A stretch of DNA of 64,000 nt from Nepenthes gracilis (GCA_033239525.1 BSYO01000033.1:10717501-10781500), one strand, 5' to 3'; counted from the stretch's first letter, positions 13,018-26,679 are shown. Translations and numbers: made by a program. The notes: generated by a model from the letters alone, not told the origin.

Positions 13018-15465
13018 TATAACGTTTGAGTTCTTGATTTATGGTAAATATAATTAATTAAACAAATATAATTAAAATTAAAGTCAAAGAATTTAAAAAA
13101 TTGGATCAAAAGTTAAAATTGGATCGAGTGATTCGACACTTGATGATGGCCCAACCAGTGCCTGAGCGCCAAAAATTATGGGGTAAGCATCTAAGACACA
13201 CCCAGGGAAAACTTGAACACATTCTGGCAAATTGTCCACACTCGAGGTGTGCCCGAGCAGCACTCAAGTACAATAGGACAGAATCGTGGTGCTTGACGCG
13301 CGCCTGAGTAGCACTTGAATGCTACTCTATGGTGCAGCCAACTCATTTTCTACCCTTTTTTTAGAGTTTTTGAGAGAGTAAGAAATAGATGAGGAGATTA
13401 GAGGAAGAGAAAAAAGACCAAAGAACTCCAAATTAAGTTAATCAAAGCTTAAATTTTGATAAATTGGAATTAAGGCAAATACATTTCGAACTTTTCTTCT
13501 CTTATGGTTGTTCTTTACTGAATTCTTTGAGTATTTCTTATTCCAAATATTGATGTATAATATGAATTAAATTTATGATATTTATGTTTAGTATGCATAT
13601 GAATTTTATTATTTTCTCTACAAAATATGCATAAATTTCATATTCAAGTATATGGATATTATTTGCATGAACTAAACTCTTCATTTTCTTACTTGCATTT
13701 CTAAAATTATAGACCTGATGACTCTTATATGTTTCAAATTCATACATAAGGTTCCGCATGCTTTAAATTATTAAGTATGAGCCCTAAATGTGTTAAAAAA
13801 GCTTATAAATTGCTCTATAGGTTTTGAAAATCAGCATGAATTTTTATATGTACTAATTTTTCTGCACAATATTAAGTTTCTACTACACTATTGTGTTAAT
13901 TTAACATTTCATACTTCAAAAGTCTACATAGCTAAATTTATACAGAAAACACAAGTCTTGCATGTGCTGAAATTTAACTTAAATGCCCTATATATTAAGA
14001 TTAAACTACTGTTTATTGAAGTTTGTTGAAATTCTGAAATATTAACTGAGTTTCGACATTTAGCTACAAATTAAGCATCCTGTACTTTTAAATTGAACAT
14101 GACTAAGTTTTTACAAAAGTCTAAGTATTAATTGAAAGAAAATATTACAATGATGCCAAGAATAATAATCATTTTCTTCAGAAGTGAGAAAATTAAGAAG
14201 AATGAAAAAAAGTGTAGAGTTTTTTTAAGAATATATATTTAACCATAATTATATTTCAACTCGTAGTATATTATGGCCTAATTTAGTACAGTATAGTGGT
14301 ATACTGATACTCACACCTATCATTCGTGGATGAGAAACGATATCCGGACCCATTTATAGGGTTATATATATGACGACTTACCTACAAGTCTTAAATAATA
14401 GCGTATAACCTTTGGTTATATGGGACGATACACAACCCGGGTTTTGATTGTCCGCTCCTTTCGTCGTTAAAGCCTATTATCCCTGATCTTTAAGAAAAAT
14501 TTATATTTGAGCATGATTTGATGATATGAATCGAAAACAATATGATAAGATAAATCTAGAAATTTTGCATAAACTAGTTTATATAATTGTTATAAAAGTT
14601 CATGACATATCATTAAACTCTGATATATTTATCTTTTCGATATGTTTTTTATACAAAGATATGTATGATCATTGTTATATTATATGCTTTACCAAATTTT
14701 TAACTCATTCCTTATTTATTTTACTAACCCTTTTAGATAAGATGCACGGATTCTTATCGGACGAACATTAATGAAAGATTTAGTTATTATGAAGAGTTTA
14801 GATTATAATTTTATAGGTATTGATGTTGTTTAACAATTTTGGGCAATAGTTAACATGTTAAATATTATATTCTAATTGATCAGTCAGCTTCAAATGATAA
14901 TATCTGATGTTAGGTTATTTAAACTGTAGTATTTTGATTTTTGGACAGCTTTAGTATGGTCTAAAATATTATATTGTGTTTTCGGATAGCTTAGATTGTT
15001 GTATGCTATAATGTGGTCTTTTAGATAACGGTTAATGTATTATGATGTATTGTTAGACAGTAATTAATATATGTATGATGATTGAACAATAGTTGATAAA
15101 ACATGTGTATGTCAGTCTACTTTAGTACTATGTTAATGTGATTTACATCATGATTGGGTTATAGAGTCATGGGTGTTAGTTAATGAACAGCTTGACAGTT
15201 ATGAATTTTATTCTACAATTTGTATACTTTGATTTTTTTATGATAGATATTACTTTTTACATAAGGTTTGACGTCATAGTTGAGTCATTGATGGAACCAC
15301 ATGAGGCGTGATATATATTTAGATCCTATATATGATTTAATTTATTTTATCATCTTCGATCAAGGTATCGACGTAAAATTTACGTCCAAATATTATTAAT
15401 TGATAAATTGGTCAACTAATATTTGGTTAAATATTAATTACGGGATCGAAATTCAAAATGTGACA
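13018..15465 (+). mobile_element. Nested LTR, copy 1 of a tandem pair
   Basis: About 2.45 kb, aligned end to end with 15470-17883. It should begin like copy 2 (TGTAAAGCCCGAG) but the start has decayed to TATAACGTTTGAG. It ends GTGACA. The U3-like part (13101-13310) is GC-richer, with GAGCGCC and GCCCGAGCAGCACT motifs. No coding function is seen; small frames here are chance. Confidence 0.7.
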
Positions 15466-15469
15466 GAAA

Positions 15470-17883
15470 TGTAAAGCCCGAGTTTTTAATTTATAGTAAA
15501 TATGATTAATTAAGTTAATACAATTAAAACTGATGTCAAAAAAATATAAAAACTTTAATCAAAAGTCAAAATTAGATTTGGTGATTTGGCGCTTAAAAGA
15601 GATCCAATTCGTACTTGAGCGCCAAAAGTCATGGGGTCAGCACTTGAGGCATACTTGAAAAAGGCTCGAGCACGTGCTAGCAGCTTACTCACACTTGAAG
15701 TGTGCATGAGCAGTGATCGAGCGCAACAGGCCAGAACCATGGTGCCTGAGTGATGCTCAAATGCCACTCTGTATAAATAGAACCCTTCAACTGATTCTGT
15801 TATTTTGATCAAAAAATTTAAGAGATGAGAGAAAAGCAGACAAGGAGAATAGAGAGAAGAAGATGGAAGATGCCATAAAAACTCAAATTAAGTTAATCCA
15901 AATTAGTTTTTGGTGAGAATTAAGTGAAAACAAGTGTTTTCCGACTTTTTATTCTCTTATTACTATTCTTTATTGAATTCTCTGAATATTTCTCATTTTA
16001 AATAATCGCGCATGACATGAATTCAAAGTTATAATATTTTATGTTCAGCATGCATATGAATTTTGTTATTTTGTTTACAAAATATGTATGAATTTCATGT
16101 TCAAATATATGTAAATTATTTGTATGAACTAAACTCTACATTTTCTTACTTACATGTCTGAAATTATGGATTTAATGACTCTTACATGTCTTAAATTCAT
16201 ACATGAGATTTTGTATACTTTAAATTGTTAATTATGAGCCCTAAATGTGTTAGAAATGCTTATAAATTGCTCTATAGGTTCCGAAAATCTGCATGAACTT
16301 TTGCATGCACTGCTTTTTTTGTACAATACTGAGTTTCTGCTGCACTATTATAATAATTTAACATCCTATGCTTTAAAAGTATACATAGTTAAATTTATAC
16401 AGAAAATACTAGTCTTGCATATACTAGAATTTCACCTAAAGGCATGGTATATTAAGATAAAATAGTTATTTGCTGAAATTTACTGAGGTTCTGTACAATT
16501 AACTAAATTTTCTACACCTAGCTACAAAGTTGGAATTCCATGCTTTTAAATTGGGCATGACTAGGTTTATATAGAAATTTAAGTATGAATTAAAAGAAAA
16601 CTTTTTAATTATATCAAGAATTATGAATCTTTTTCTCAAGAAGTGATAAAATTAAGAATTATAAAGAAAAATATAGAGTTTTTCTAAGAATTATATTGGA
16701 TGGTTATTATTCAACGGGTAATATATTATAGCATGCCTTAATATATTATAGTGGTATATCGATATCTGAACCTATCATCTATGGGTGAGAAGTGGCACTT
16801 AACTCCATCTATAAGGTTATATGTATGACGGTCCACTTACGGATCTTATATAGTAATGCATGATATTTAGTTGTGTATGAGCAGATACAACCCGGATTTT
16901 ATTTATTCACTCTTTTAGTCCGTAAGGCCAATTAGCCCTACTCCCTAAAAAAATCGAATTTGAGTATAATTTGATGACATGATTAAAGTAATAATATGAT
17001 AAGAAAAATTTAAAAATTTTACATAAGTTGATCATGTAGTTGATATAAAATTTCATGGCATGTCATTAAAATTTGATGCATTGATTATTTTGATATATTT
17101 TAGATATAAAGTGTAAATATTTATTGATATACTATATATCTTATTGAGTTTTTAACTCACTCATTATTATTTTTATTAACTTCTTTAGATAAGAGACTTG
17201 GATATTTGTCGGATGAATAGGAATAAAGAACGATCTTGTTTGAAGAAATTAGAATCTATACTTTAGTTAATCTGATATTGTTTGGTGACTCCAGACAATA
17301 ATTAACATATTAAATGTTGTATTTTAGTTGATCAGTCAATTTTGAAGAATAATATTTTATGTTTAGGTTATTCTAATGATAGTGTTTTAGTTTTTGGACA
17401 GCCTTGTATTGTTTTATGCTGTAATGTGATTTTTCGAACAGTTGTTAATGATGCGTTTTGGACAATAATTAATGTATGTATGAAAATAGGACAGTAGTTG
17501 GTAAGTCATGGGATATATGGGGGTCTATTTCGGTACCATGTGAATGTGAACTACATCATGATCAGGCTGGAGAGTCATGGATATCGGTTAATAAAAAGTT
17601 TAGTAGCGATCAAATTTTATTTCCACAAATTTTAATTATTTTGATTATTGATGACAGGCAAGCTCCTTATGTAATGACCGTCGTTGCGGTTGGATTGGTG
17701 TCAGAGTCATATGAAACATGGTATTAATTTGAATCTTGTATTTGATGTTGTATTTATTTATTTATGGTTGGTCAATGTACCGATATAAAATTTACATCTA
17801 AATGTTATTTACATGATTAAATAGATTAAATAATAATAATTTGGTTAAGTGCAAATAACAGAATCAGGAATTGGGACGTGATA
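15470..17883 (+). mobile_element. Nested LTR, copy 2 of a tandem pair
   Basis: About 2.41 kb, begins TGTAAAGCCCGAG and ends CGTGATA. It is the same family and orientation as copy 1 and is separated from it by only four bases (GAAA). No primer site, gag or pol lies between them. It keeps a TATA box at about 15772. Confidence 0.7.
15772..15778 (+). promoter_or_regulatory. TATA box of nested LTR copy 2
   Basis: TATAAAT follows the GC-richer U3-like segment. The matching place in copy 1 no longer has it. Confidence 0.45.
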
Positions 17884-18893
17884 GATAACTTATGGCATTT
17901 GAATACCATTGAATGCCAAACCTATAAACTAAGGCGTTTGATTTGACATTTAAATATCAGTCTAGCAGTAAGTTATTTTAGCATTAAAATGTTCTTAAAT
18001 TCCTGTGTTTTGCTCAGTGTTTTATCATTCTTAATATATGATTTTTTAGAATTGCTTACTAATAATTATTACTTGTGTCCTATGAATAAATAAATGAGAT
18101 TATATAAAAATACTATAATTTCAAAAAGTACGAAAACCTAAGAAATTTGAGTATAGTTTTTAATCTTCCAATATTAATTCCATATCAAATGGTTTGAGGT
18201 CTTTCATTATATGGTAGGGCACTTATAACCTTCTAACTATTATATCATGGTATCAAATAATGTTAACGATAGACGTTAGATTAGGACAAGGTTGTATGCC
18301 ACAAGGTTTGAGATTCTAAGCAACTACTGGCCTTTGTAGGGTAGGAAGAAATCTCTTGAAAGTTAAGGTGGTTATATGTATTATAATGGATATCAAGTAA
18401 CCTCATATCGCTCACCTAATCGATAAAGAAATAAATATATTGGCCTTCTGTTATATGATGAATATATTGTTAAATTGATTATATTTTTTATATATTTCCA
18501 TTTATATTATTGATTTTATATGGCTTATTGAATATTCGGATCCTCATTAGTATTTTGTCCTATTCTGCTAGATTAATTGCAGAGACTTTAACGACTTACA
18601 TGTTGAATGGCGTGGCCGACTCAAAATTTCAACAGGACGTATCCAGATTAGAATAATATTGAGGTTTTTATTTCTCCTGTATTATTATTAGTTGATTTTT
18701 GGTATTACATTTATAATAATTGTTTCATACATATATTAAATTATGGATATTTTTTGTTAGACGTTTGAAAATTTTAATTAATAACTTACGATGGACATTC
18801 TTTATTCGAGATTTTATGTTATATTTATGGTTTTTCACATTTCAAATCGAATAACTTAGTATTATATTTTGGAAACCAGGTTAGGTGGTGACA
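17884..18893 (+). repeat. 3' LTR, second part
   Basis: Resumes the match to the 5' LTR from about 6670 (TTTGAATACCATTGAATGC against TTTGAATACTGTTTGAATGC) and ends GTGACA at 18893. Confidence 0.75.
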
Positions 18894-19690
18894 AGCGGGG
18901 ATTATGTTTTAGCTTATCATGTGCAAGTGGGAAATGTTAGACTTCTTAGACTAATTGGATCCTGCCAAGATTAGGCAACCAATTCAAAGGGAAGTTGCAA
19001 AACACCATAAAAGCCTATCAAAACTAGTTGAACATATAACAATCTACCTTAAAGCCTATCAATTAATATAACAAAATACAATGGATTAAACGTATCAAGT
19101 AAAATTATATATTTTTATAAAAGTTTATTTTTTTTACTTAAAACTATTTTTCATTCATATTTACTTTAAAAAAAAAAAAAACTATTTTTATCCAAATACA
19201 CCGTGAATAAAGCCCAAGCTTCGAGAAATTAGCGAAAACATTTATTAAATTTTAATTATGCATTTGACCAAATCCGGTAGAGCATTACAAGTTCTAACCA
19301 CGTTCATGGGTTAAACTCTCAAATTAATTCTGGTTATCAATTTTTTTTTTTTTGGAAAATAAATATATTAAGTAACACGTTATCCAAAACTTACTTATCA
19401 CCTAAGTTAATTAATAAAACATATTTAAATTAAATTATGAATTGTTTTATGCTAAATTCAAAAAACTTTGGCCAATAATTAGAATGAGATCCTTTATAAT
19501 TTAGCTTATTTAATATCTTTAATTATATCTCGATGGATCAAGATGCGGTTAAGTTTCATTATTTATATTAGTCAGGCAAAAATAAAATAAATATGTCTTC
19601 CAAAAAAAAAAAAAATTGAAAATAATTTTTTCCAATTAATCATGCCCCTAATTTCTAGACAAAATTCAAAGGAATTTTTCTTCCCCCTTT
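18894..19690. other. Intergenic, no gene seen
   Basis: AT-rich spacer with several A- and T-homopolymers of 10-13 bases (near 19168, 19340 and 19602). No gene or repeat family is recognised. Confidence 0.5.
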
Positions 19691-21072
19691 CTTAGAAACC
19701 CTATTAGCAAATTGCCCATCCGCTTCTTCCGGTACTCTCTCATTCCTGCATAGAACTGCTTGCCGCCCACCCACCAGCTACCGTCTAGCTGGCCTCACGT
19801 CCCACCGGGTGCCTCCGCTCCTCTCTCCCTTCAAAATCAACGCCCCACCGAGCCACCCAGCGCCCAACACCCATTGCGTTACTGCCGGTTCCTCTTTGAG
19901 ACGTTACGCCGCCGATAGATTCAAAGGTGTCTTTAATCGTCACCGTCTTTCCTCCGCGATCTCTCCAGCAAAGGTTGAAGCACTAACAACCAAGTAATTA
20001 TGATTTCTGTTTTCTTCCGTGTTACCCAACTTATTCTGTGCAAATTTGAGGTTAATTGGCTGAACAGAATTCAAAATCAAGGTTAATTGATCTCCATATA
20101 TTGATAAAAAAAAACAGAGTCCTGAACTGCTTCTATTGATAAATCTCAATTAATATCCAAACCCTAGGCTCAAACTCTGACAGTTATTTCACCATTTTTT
20201 AAGCGAGCGATTTTTCTCATTGTCCTGAGTAGTGTTTCATTATAATTACTAGCTAAATTTATAGAAATGCAAATTTGAGTGTCAGAAGATGGAGTAGTTT
20301 GGGACCGAGAGGTTATAGAAAGTGGCTTCTGCGCTGTTCTTTTTCTCATGTGTAGCGTCTTATTTTCGGATGCTGCTGTTAAAATAACTTGGGGAGCCTC
20401 TATATCGGCATTGTCGATTCAGCATTTGAATTGAATTCTGTTGCCGAGACTGGGAATTTCTTTGCTGACTTTGGTTTATATGTGTATGAAATGACGTATT
20501 TCCGATGCTCAATGGACGCTGGGTACCTCTTTAAATGGCATTTTAACCTTGATCCGTTGGCCGCCTGTCCAACAGGATAAACTTGGCATCTGGTTTCAAT
20601 GTACTGTTTACAGTTTTGTTTTCAGAAAAAAATAAACAAAAAGAAAACAGCACTACCTTAGGTGAATAAAATTTGTTGCTTGATCGCAAAAGTAGGGATC
20701 TCAAAATCCCGGAGCTGAAATAAAGGTGTTCTTCTCCCCAAAGAGAAGCACTTTATCAACATCTGGATCTGCTCCCAAGATGTATTCAAATAAATCACGA
20801 TGGAGCATCTTTCGTTTTTTGAATAGCCAAAGAGAGAAATTGGAACTGTGCTGAAGTCTCTCGATGAATGTCGATGAATCACCATTCCATGTACACACTT
20901 CAGCTGTGTTCCCCTTTTACCACTGTCTTGGCGATACTGGATCTGTGCAATAATTAAATGATAGGACTGGATTAATCTTATTGTACTCATTTGTTTGACT
21001 TCCCATATTTGAGCCTATTTGTGACTCATAACTCTTGAATTGGCAGCTGCTACTTCCTAAAGTAGTTCATCC
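19691..21072 (+). other. Probable 5' UTR exon and leader intron of LSM5
   Basis: 19691-19993 is GC-richer than its surroundings and starts with AAACCCTATTAGC, as many plant 5' UTRs do. A GTAATT donor at 19994 and a TTGGCAG acceptor ending at 21046 would give a 1.05-kb leader intron and place 21047-21072 just before the LSM5 ATG. An open frame through 19700-19997, rich in Arg and Pro, has no ATG in frame and ends just past the donor. It could instead be the first exon of another transcript. The assignment is inference from position and splice-like signals. Confidence 0.4.
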
Positions 21073-22154
21073 ATGGCAAACAACCCCTCACAACTCCTCC
21101 CTTCAGGTCTGTTTCTTTCACTCATACTGGATGTTCTGAGGTATCTATTTGTTTTCTTTCTAAGACCTTTTTTTATTCATGATGTACTTCAGAGCTAATA
21201 GATAGGTGCATAGGGTCAAAAATATGGGTAATAATGAAAGGCGATAAGGAGCTGGTTGGTACTCTCAAGGGTTTCGATGTCTATGTGAACATGGTCCTCG
21301 AAGATGTCACTGAATAGTATGCTTCTCTCCCTATATTCTTTCTGTCTCTGTGGCAGGGTTTAGCCTTCTTAATTAACTGTTGATTATTTTTTCCTTTAGT
21401 TGGTGAGTTCAATTTCTCTTGTCATTGAACGAGGATGCACATGATTCATTGTTGTCCAGTCATTTTATCAAGAAAGTGGGCACTCTTTTAACAAGGGTTT
21501 TGGTGGATGTCAAAATGTTAGAAGTGACAGTGATGGGGACTGTAGTTTCGGTTCTGATGATGGACTACTAATTCAGAATCTTTAATCTGCATTTAAGTGA
21601 CAGAAAATCATTGGAGGTTTTGACTTCCATGTCGATGAGCCCTGCTTCTGGTTGCATGAGAATTATGTAATCTCGGGCGGTCAGGCTAAGTCAGTCTACT
21701 GAATAGGTGGGTCAAAAGAATTTCTTTTGAAGGTAAGTCCAAATACGTACTAGATTTCCAATGTGATATTGTAGTGTATGAATTGCAAAAAAAAAATTCT
21801 GTTTTTCTTTTTGGATCATCCTTCTGAAATACTTTTGGTACACAACATGAAGGGGTTTGGGGAATTTGATGACTAGATTGATAGGGGAGTATTTGTTATG
21901 GAAAGTTTATGTGCTGCTTTGGATGGAAAAAAGGCTGATAATTAAAGTTGACTGAGTATTTGAACTACTTATTTCCGAAAATGATGGACAGTAGAAAAAT
22001 TTTTGGCTTGACCTCTGTTGGCATTTTAAGGACATCGATGCTGGAAGGCTGAATATGGGAGTTAAGTTTTCAAGAAGTGGGACCTAAAAACTCAGAAAAG
22101 TAGAAGGATGGGGAATCAACTAAGCTTCAGTGGCTCACAAAGTAGGCTAGGTTT

Positions 22155-22191
<37 letters not shown>

Positions 22192-23699
22192 TATGTATTT
22201 ATTTTGTTTTGATTTTCCTTTCTATGGCTTTACTTTGGGAGAATTGGAAACTGAGGAAAGCTGGCTGTTCAATTTTTTCTTTGGGGGAGTTGTATTAGCT
22301 AGTGGCTAAGGCTTCATAATTTGTACTTGCTGACATTCTCTCAGTGATGATAGTAGACATATATTACTGAAGGATCAACAAGAAGTTGATTCCTCATTGT
22401 TGCAATCCATCAGTGTGGAGCAAGGGGCTTTTTACATTGCCCGGTGCTTGATGTGTTGATGAATTTATTATGTGTAGGTGTTCAACATTTTTGGGGGCTT
22501 CCCTGTGGGGGGTGGGTGGCGTTAAGCCTTCTCACTAGAATGGGTTAGTGGGATTCAGTATTTAATTTTTAGATACTGTGGATTTTTTAGATTTGATTTG
22601 TTAGTTTCATCAGGCTGATGTAGGAACCCCGTGGACATTGTCCTGTGTAGGTTTATTGAGTTACACAATCAAATGATTCTGTGTATCTGTCCCCCTGTCA
22701 TGTAATAGTTGTGTCAGTAAATCTGCTAGTGTACTTAGCCTTCTTGTAACTCAATTATCTTTTTTAATCTGCTTCTGTTCCAATGTTACAGTGAAATTAC
22801 TGCAGAAGGGCGAAGGATAACTAAGCTTGACCAGATTTTGCTTAATGGAAACAACATTGCCATTGTATGTAAGCTGACTGGCCTTTGTTTATGAGTAGGA
22901 GTTCGAGTGACTTGGAGAACGTGATGAAGAGCAGCTTAGGAACTTTTGTTTTGCATGTGTGGGATTGTCCTGTTCTTAGTAATGATACAGCAAAAACATG
23001 TCACCTCCTGCCTTATCTTTTTATGAATATTTTTTTGGTTTTATCTATTTTTCATATAATTTGAAAAAGTTAACAAAATAGTTTTCTGCCTTAACTTTTT
23101 ATGATAGGAAAGTGATTTGTTGCCAACGGTTGGTATGGAACAGCTAAAATGTTGCTGACCTTAGAGTGCAGAAAGAAAGCATGATGGTAGCTACCAATTG
23201 TTGGCATTGTATCATGGGGCTGGAAGGAAAAAAATGAAATTTTATTTTTTCTTTAACTTGAAAAGGGAAACAGGAAAATTTTGACTCGAGTGAAAAACTG
23301 TATTCAATCTGTAACCTGACATAGCAATTTCACAGGGCATCTCCTTGCTTTAGAGAATTTTATTTTGACTCGCATTGACCATTCCCTTCTCAGGGGATGG
23401 GGCCGGGCATCTCCTTGCTTTAATGATCTTTAAATTTGCCTCATAAAATACTAATTGTAAGTTATGAAATAGATGTTTGTGGGGTTTTCAAGTGTCAAAG
23501 ATGATGAGTTGATGTGTACAGGCGATTAATCATCTTCTCTTGGGCTAGGCATAGTCTGCTTCCGTGTGACAGAATTGAGCTGCTCATGTCAAGCTAACCA
23601 TATGATAGTAGGCAGAAGCAACGTGAATTCAATACATGGCTAACAGATTTCATTTTGATGATGCAGTTAGTTCCTGGTGGTTCACCTGAAACAGAATGA
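21073..23699 (+). CDS. LSM5: Sm-like protein LSM5 (SAD1 type)
   Basis: Four coding exons: 21073-21106, 21193-21316, 22792-22864 and 23667-23699, all with GT/AG introns, giving 87 residues and stop TGA. The protein begins [19 protein letters not shown]. The Sm1 motif lies in exon 2 ([15 protein letters not shown]) and Sm2 spans exons 3-4 ([15 protein letters not shown]). Length and sequence are nearly those of Arabidopsis LSM5/SAD1. LSM5 is a subunit of the LSM1-7 ring, which binds the 3' ends of deadenylated mRNAs in cytoplasmic decapping, and of LSM2-8, which binds the 3' end of U6 snRNA in nuclear splicing. In Arabidopsis, loss alters ABA and stress responses. Introns 2 and 3 are long (1475 and 802 bases). 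No break or missing residue is seen; this is the only clearly intact gene in the window. Confidence 0.95.
22161..22186. repeat. (AT)n microsatellite in LSM5 intron 2
   Basis: About 13 AT units. Confidence 0.85.
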
Positions 23700-25434
23700 G
23701 AACCTGCTGGACAATTGATGCATCCTAGTGCTCTGGCATTGCTCTTCATGAAGCTCAGATTTTCAAGGAATTTTGGCTTTCCAGAAATTCCTTTTTTCTT
23801 CAATTTGCTGTAGAATTTTCTAGGGATCTAGTAGTTGTAAAAACATGATGAGAACCTATCAAAACTGATGTGATGAACAGATTGTGTCTTCTTTTGCGAA
23901 GTTATGAAAGTGAGTAAAAATTATACAGGCTAATCTGTTGCCGCCACTATTGACATTTTCATCTTGTATCTGCTGCATTACTGATGGAGATATGATCCAA
24001 AGTTGGATTGATTTTAGCCTGTTATTTTGGAATTGCCATCTTGGAAGTAATCCTTTGCTTTATTAATTTCTAGAATCTATTGTAGGCTTGGAAGAGACCG
24101 ATGGGCATTGGTCGGTCCACGGAAAAGAACAATTCAACAGTTGATCAATCCCTGCAAAAATGTTCAATCAATCTTTTTCCGTCAGATTTGTGTCTATCCA
24201 GCGGCGGTATTTTCTATAATCATGAAGGTCTGTAGAAAACGATCAAGTATGCTCACATTTAATCTTCTAATCGTGTTGCCAATGTTGAATTTGACCTTGC
24301 TGGTCGTGACAACCCATGTTATTGGCATGTTGTCGTCCTTGCTAACGGACTAGGGCTGAGGCTGAAAGTCCACATCTGTGACAGAGTTCTGGGAATGCCG
24401 CCATTGTTATTCAATCTCTTGTCTGAACAGAGGTTTCTGCGGTGCTTCAGCTATTTAAGGGCTGTGTGGCACATTTTACTAAGCAGGTTCCTCCCCCCCC
24501 CCCCAAAAAAAAAAGAAAAAACTTCCTAAAAATTTGGAGATTTGAATTATGCTCTCTTTCTTTTCCTCATTTTTTCTCCTTGCTGGATGTTTGGTCCTCT
24601 CAAGCATGCTAGGCACAAAGGCTACTACCCTTCTATTTGATTCCTGAATTGAGGTCCTGCCTTAAGAATTCCATGCATGTAATTTCCATTGACGTGATAC
24701 AGATAATTTTTAAGAATTAGTATAAATCTGCATAAAATAGAGAAATTAAAAAGAGAGAAAACCCTTTAATTACATTAGAAATGCTCTTTGATGCAAAGGT
24801 TTGTCTAATCTTCATATTTGGCAAGATAGAGCAAATTTATGTTTTTCCACCGGAGCATATACAATCAAAGTGTAGTATCAAAAGGTCAAACGGGGTGACT
24901 TTGTGGCTAGGAATTCAGTCAGAAGAGTTACTCCTTCCCAAGATTTAAACTGCACGGTAGATGCTCTATTCCATTCTCACTTTATCATTTTTATTAAGAA
25001 CAACGTATTCTGCAAATGAAAACGGGTTATAAGTAATTCAAAAAATAAGAAACAACATTAATTTGTTGATGACCCAAATAATATTACAACTCAAATAATG
25101 AAAACATTAAAATCGATTGAATCATTTCTTAGGACTCGCTATAAGTTTGAGATATAATTACAGATAAAAAATATTTTCTTACAATCTAAATACACTAAAT
25201 TTTGAATAATTTGAAGAGAAAATAAATAAGCCCATGTTAAATTCTGACTCTCGCCCCGCAACGCGTAATATGCTTTTCTCTTGTTTCCCACCTTTTTGCC
25301 AACTTTTTTCCATGTCTTTCACTCTCTTAATCAATACTGCTGAGGCAGTTCTCATTCTCCACGAGTGAGTCATGGGAGAGACACTATGGTCTTCAAAAAA
25401 TGAACGTTTGTTTTTTAAGAAAGGCTATAGTCAA
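23700..25434. other. LSM5 3' flank and spacer, no further gene seen
   Basis: It holds the LSM5 3' UTR, whose end is not determined, and AT-rich spacer. A run of about 12 C followed by about 10 A lies near 24491-24514. Open frames here have no recognisable domain. Confidence 0.45.
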
Positions 25435-25964
25435 TGTTATGAGCCTTTAATTTTTTTATTTTCTCATTTTTTTCTTGTGTTTTTTATTTTTTCGTTTTGT
25501 TTTTATTCCCATTTTCTGTTTTTATTCATTTTTTGTTGTCCATACCCTTACTTGATTTTATTCCTTTTGGCTTGTGGGCCTCACACATATAGTATAAGTA
25601 TCCATTATTGTACAGCCTTAGAAGCTACGAAAATATTTTCCTTTTTTCAATAACTCTCTCTCTCCTTGTATCTATCACTTTGCGTCCCTTTATTTTTCCC
25701 TCCCTTCTACCTGCTTGGTCTCTTCCTCTGTTCCTTCTCTGCTTCTCTCTCTGCATCTCGGCTCTTTCCTTTTCCCTCTTTGCTTCTCCGTGCATCTTGT
25801 CATTGCTTTCTCCCTCGTTAAGGCCCATAGTCTTTCACCGTAAGGACCGCAGTTTCATCACTCTCGCTTTTTTCCCTATTTGCTCACTGCCAGAACTCTC
25901 CTCTCTGCTGAACTCTCCACATCTCGCCGTTGATTTACAGCTTGCGGTCATGGACCACATATCA
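25435..25964 (+). repeat. 5' LTR of the gene-capturing element
   Basis: 530 bases, pyrimidine-rich (CTCTCTCTCC, TTTTTCCCTCCC). A TATA-like TAGTATAAGTATC occurs near 25590. An open frame runs through its 3' half into the gag-like region. Confidence 0.8.
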
Positions 25965-25966
25965 AA

Positions 25967-25982
25967 TGGTGCTCTCATTAAG
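25967..25982 (+). promoter_or_regulatory. Primer-binding-site-like sequence
   Basis: TGGTGCTCTCATTAAG stands two bases after the LTR end. It resembles TGGTGCTTTCATTGAG, seen just after the LTR in many plant Ty3/gypsy elements. The tRNA is not assigned. Confidence 0.45.
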
Positions 25983-26556
25983 ACAAAAGTAGAGGGGATG
26001 ATGACCGAAGATCAAGCTCTCGATGCACTTGAAACCTCCATTGTGAGGCTTTCAAAGGAGATGAAGGCCGTCGCGGCAACTGTTCGGCAATATAGAGCAA
26101 GACTCGCCATCATTACTTCCATAACCAAGCATCTTCAACACTCTGTTACTGATATCCTTCCATTGCTCAACAACAGTGAACGAAACCCTAACTTACCAGC
26201 CAGATCAAAGGCGTTCAAGGAGTTAGAGGTGACCGATTCCTTGTCTCAAATCAAGACACAACCGCTACAATCCGTCAATCTACCGATGCTTCCAACCACC
26301 GCCATGTTCAGCACATCTTCGACAATGATGCCACCATTGCAGACTCAAATTTTACCCCTAATACCACATATATCAACAGATCCCAAATTAACTAAGCCAC
26401 CTTTCACCACAACTCTGCAAAATTTCCTTACTCTACACAACCTATCACCCAATTTACCCATGGAGAACTTGAATTCTGCAATAATGGCCTCATACAGAGC
26501 ACCCGGGTTGTGTTCTAATTGTGAAACGTTACACCGAACATTTTACGGCTTCGTCT
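25983..26556 (+). pseudogene. gag-like N-terminal region
   Basis: An open frame that begins within the LTR continues to a TAG at 26556-26558. The first part is charged and probably helical (near TEDQALDALETSIVRLSKEMK); the rest is rich in Pro, Ser and Thr. Position between the primer site and the protease remnant suggests gag. No zinc knuckle is present. Confidence 0.45.
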
Positions 26557-26679
26557 AGAATCTCGTTCCAGTTACAGACGCCGACCGTAGCGACAATGAA
26601 TTTCCAACAAATTTGTTTTCAAAAACTTTTCCTCAGCCTATCTCTGGCCATTTTGTTTCCAGAAACTTGTTAGAAGTTC

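Larger units (their letters stand above)
5612..18893 (+). mobile_element. Decayed Ty3/gypsy LTR retrotransposon with a nested LTR pair
   Basis: Two diverged direct repeats of about 2.1-2.2 kb (5612-7813, and 11890-13017 plus 17884-18893) flank a degenerate gag-pol in the order gag knuckle, PR, RT, RNase H, IN, which is the Ty3/gypsy order. A polypurine tract precedes the 3' LTR. The 3' LTR is interrupted at 13018-17883 by two LTRs of another family. Flanking 5-mers (AATTA and AGCGG) do not match, so no target duplication is visible. Strong LTR divergence and many stops make it an old insertion. Confidence 0.85.

Noticed and set aside
24108..24353. 81-codon frame downstream of LSM5
   Set aside because: No recognisable domain and no splice context; probably 3' flank.
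25372..25653. 93-codon Phe-rich frame
   Set aside because: Translation of the pyrimidine-rich LTR; low-complexity Phe/Ser/Leu.
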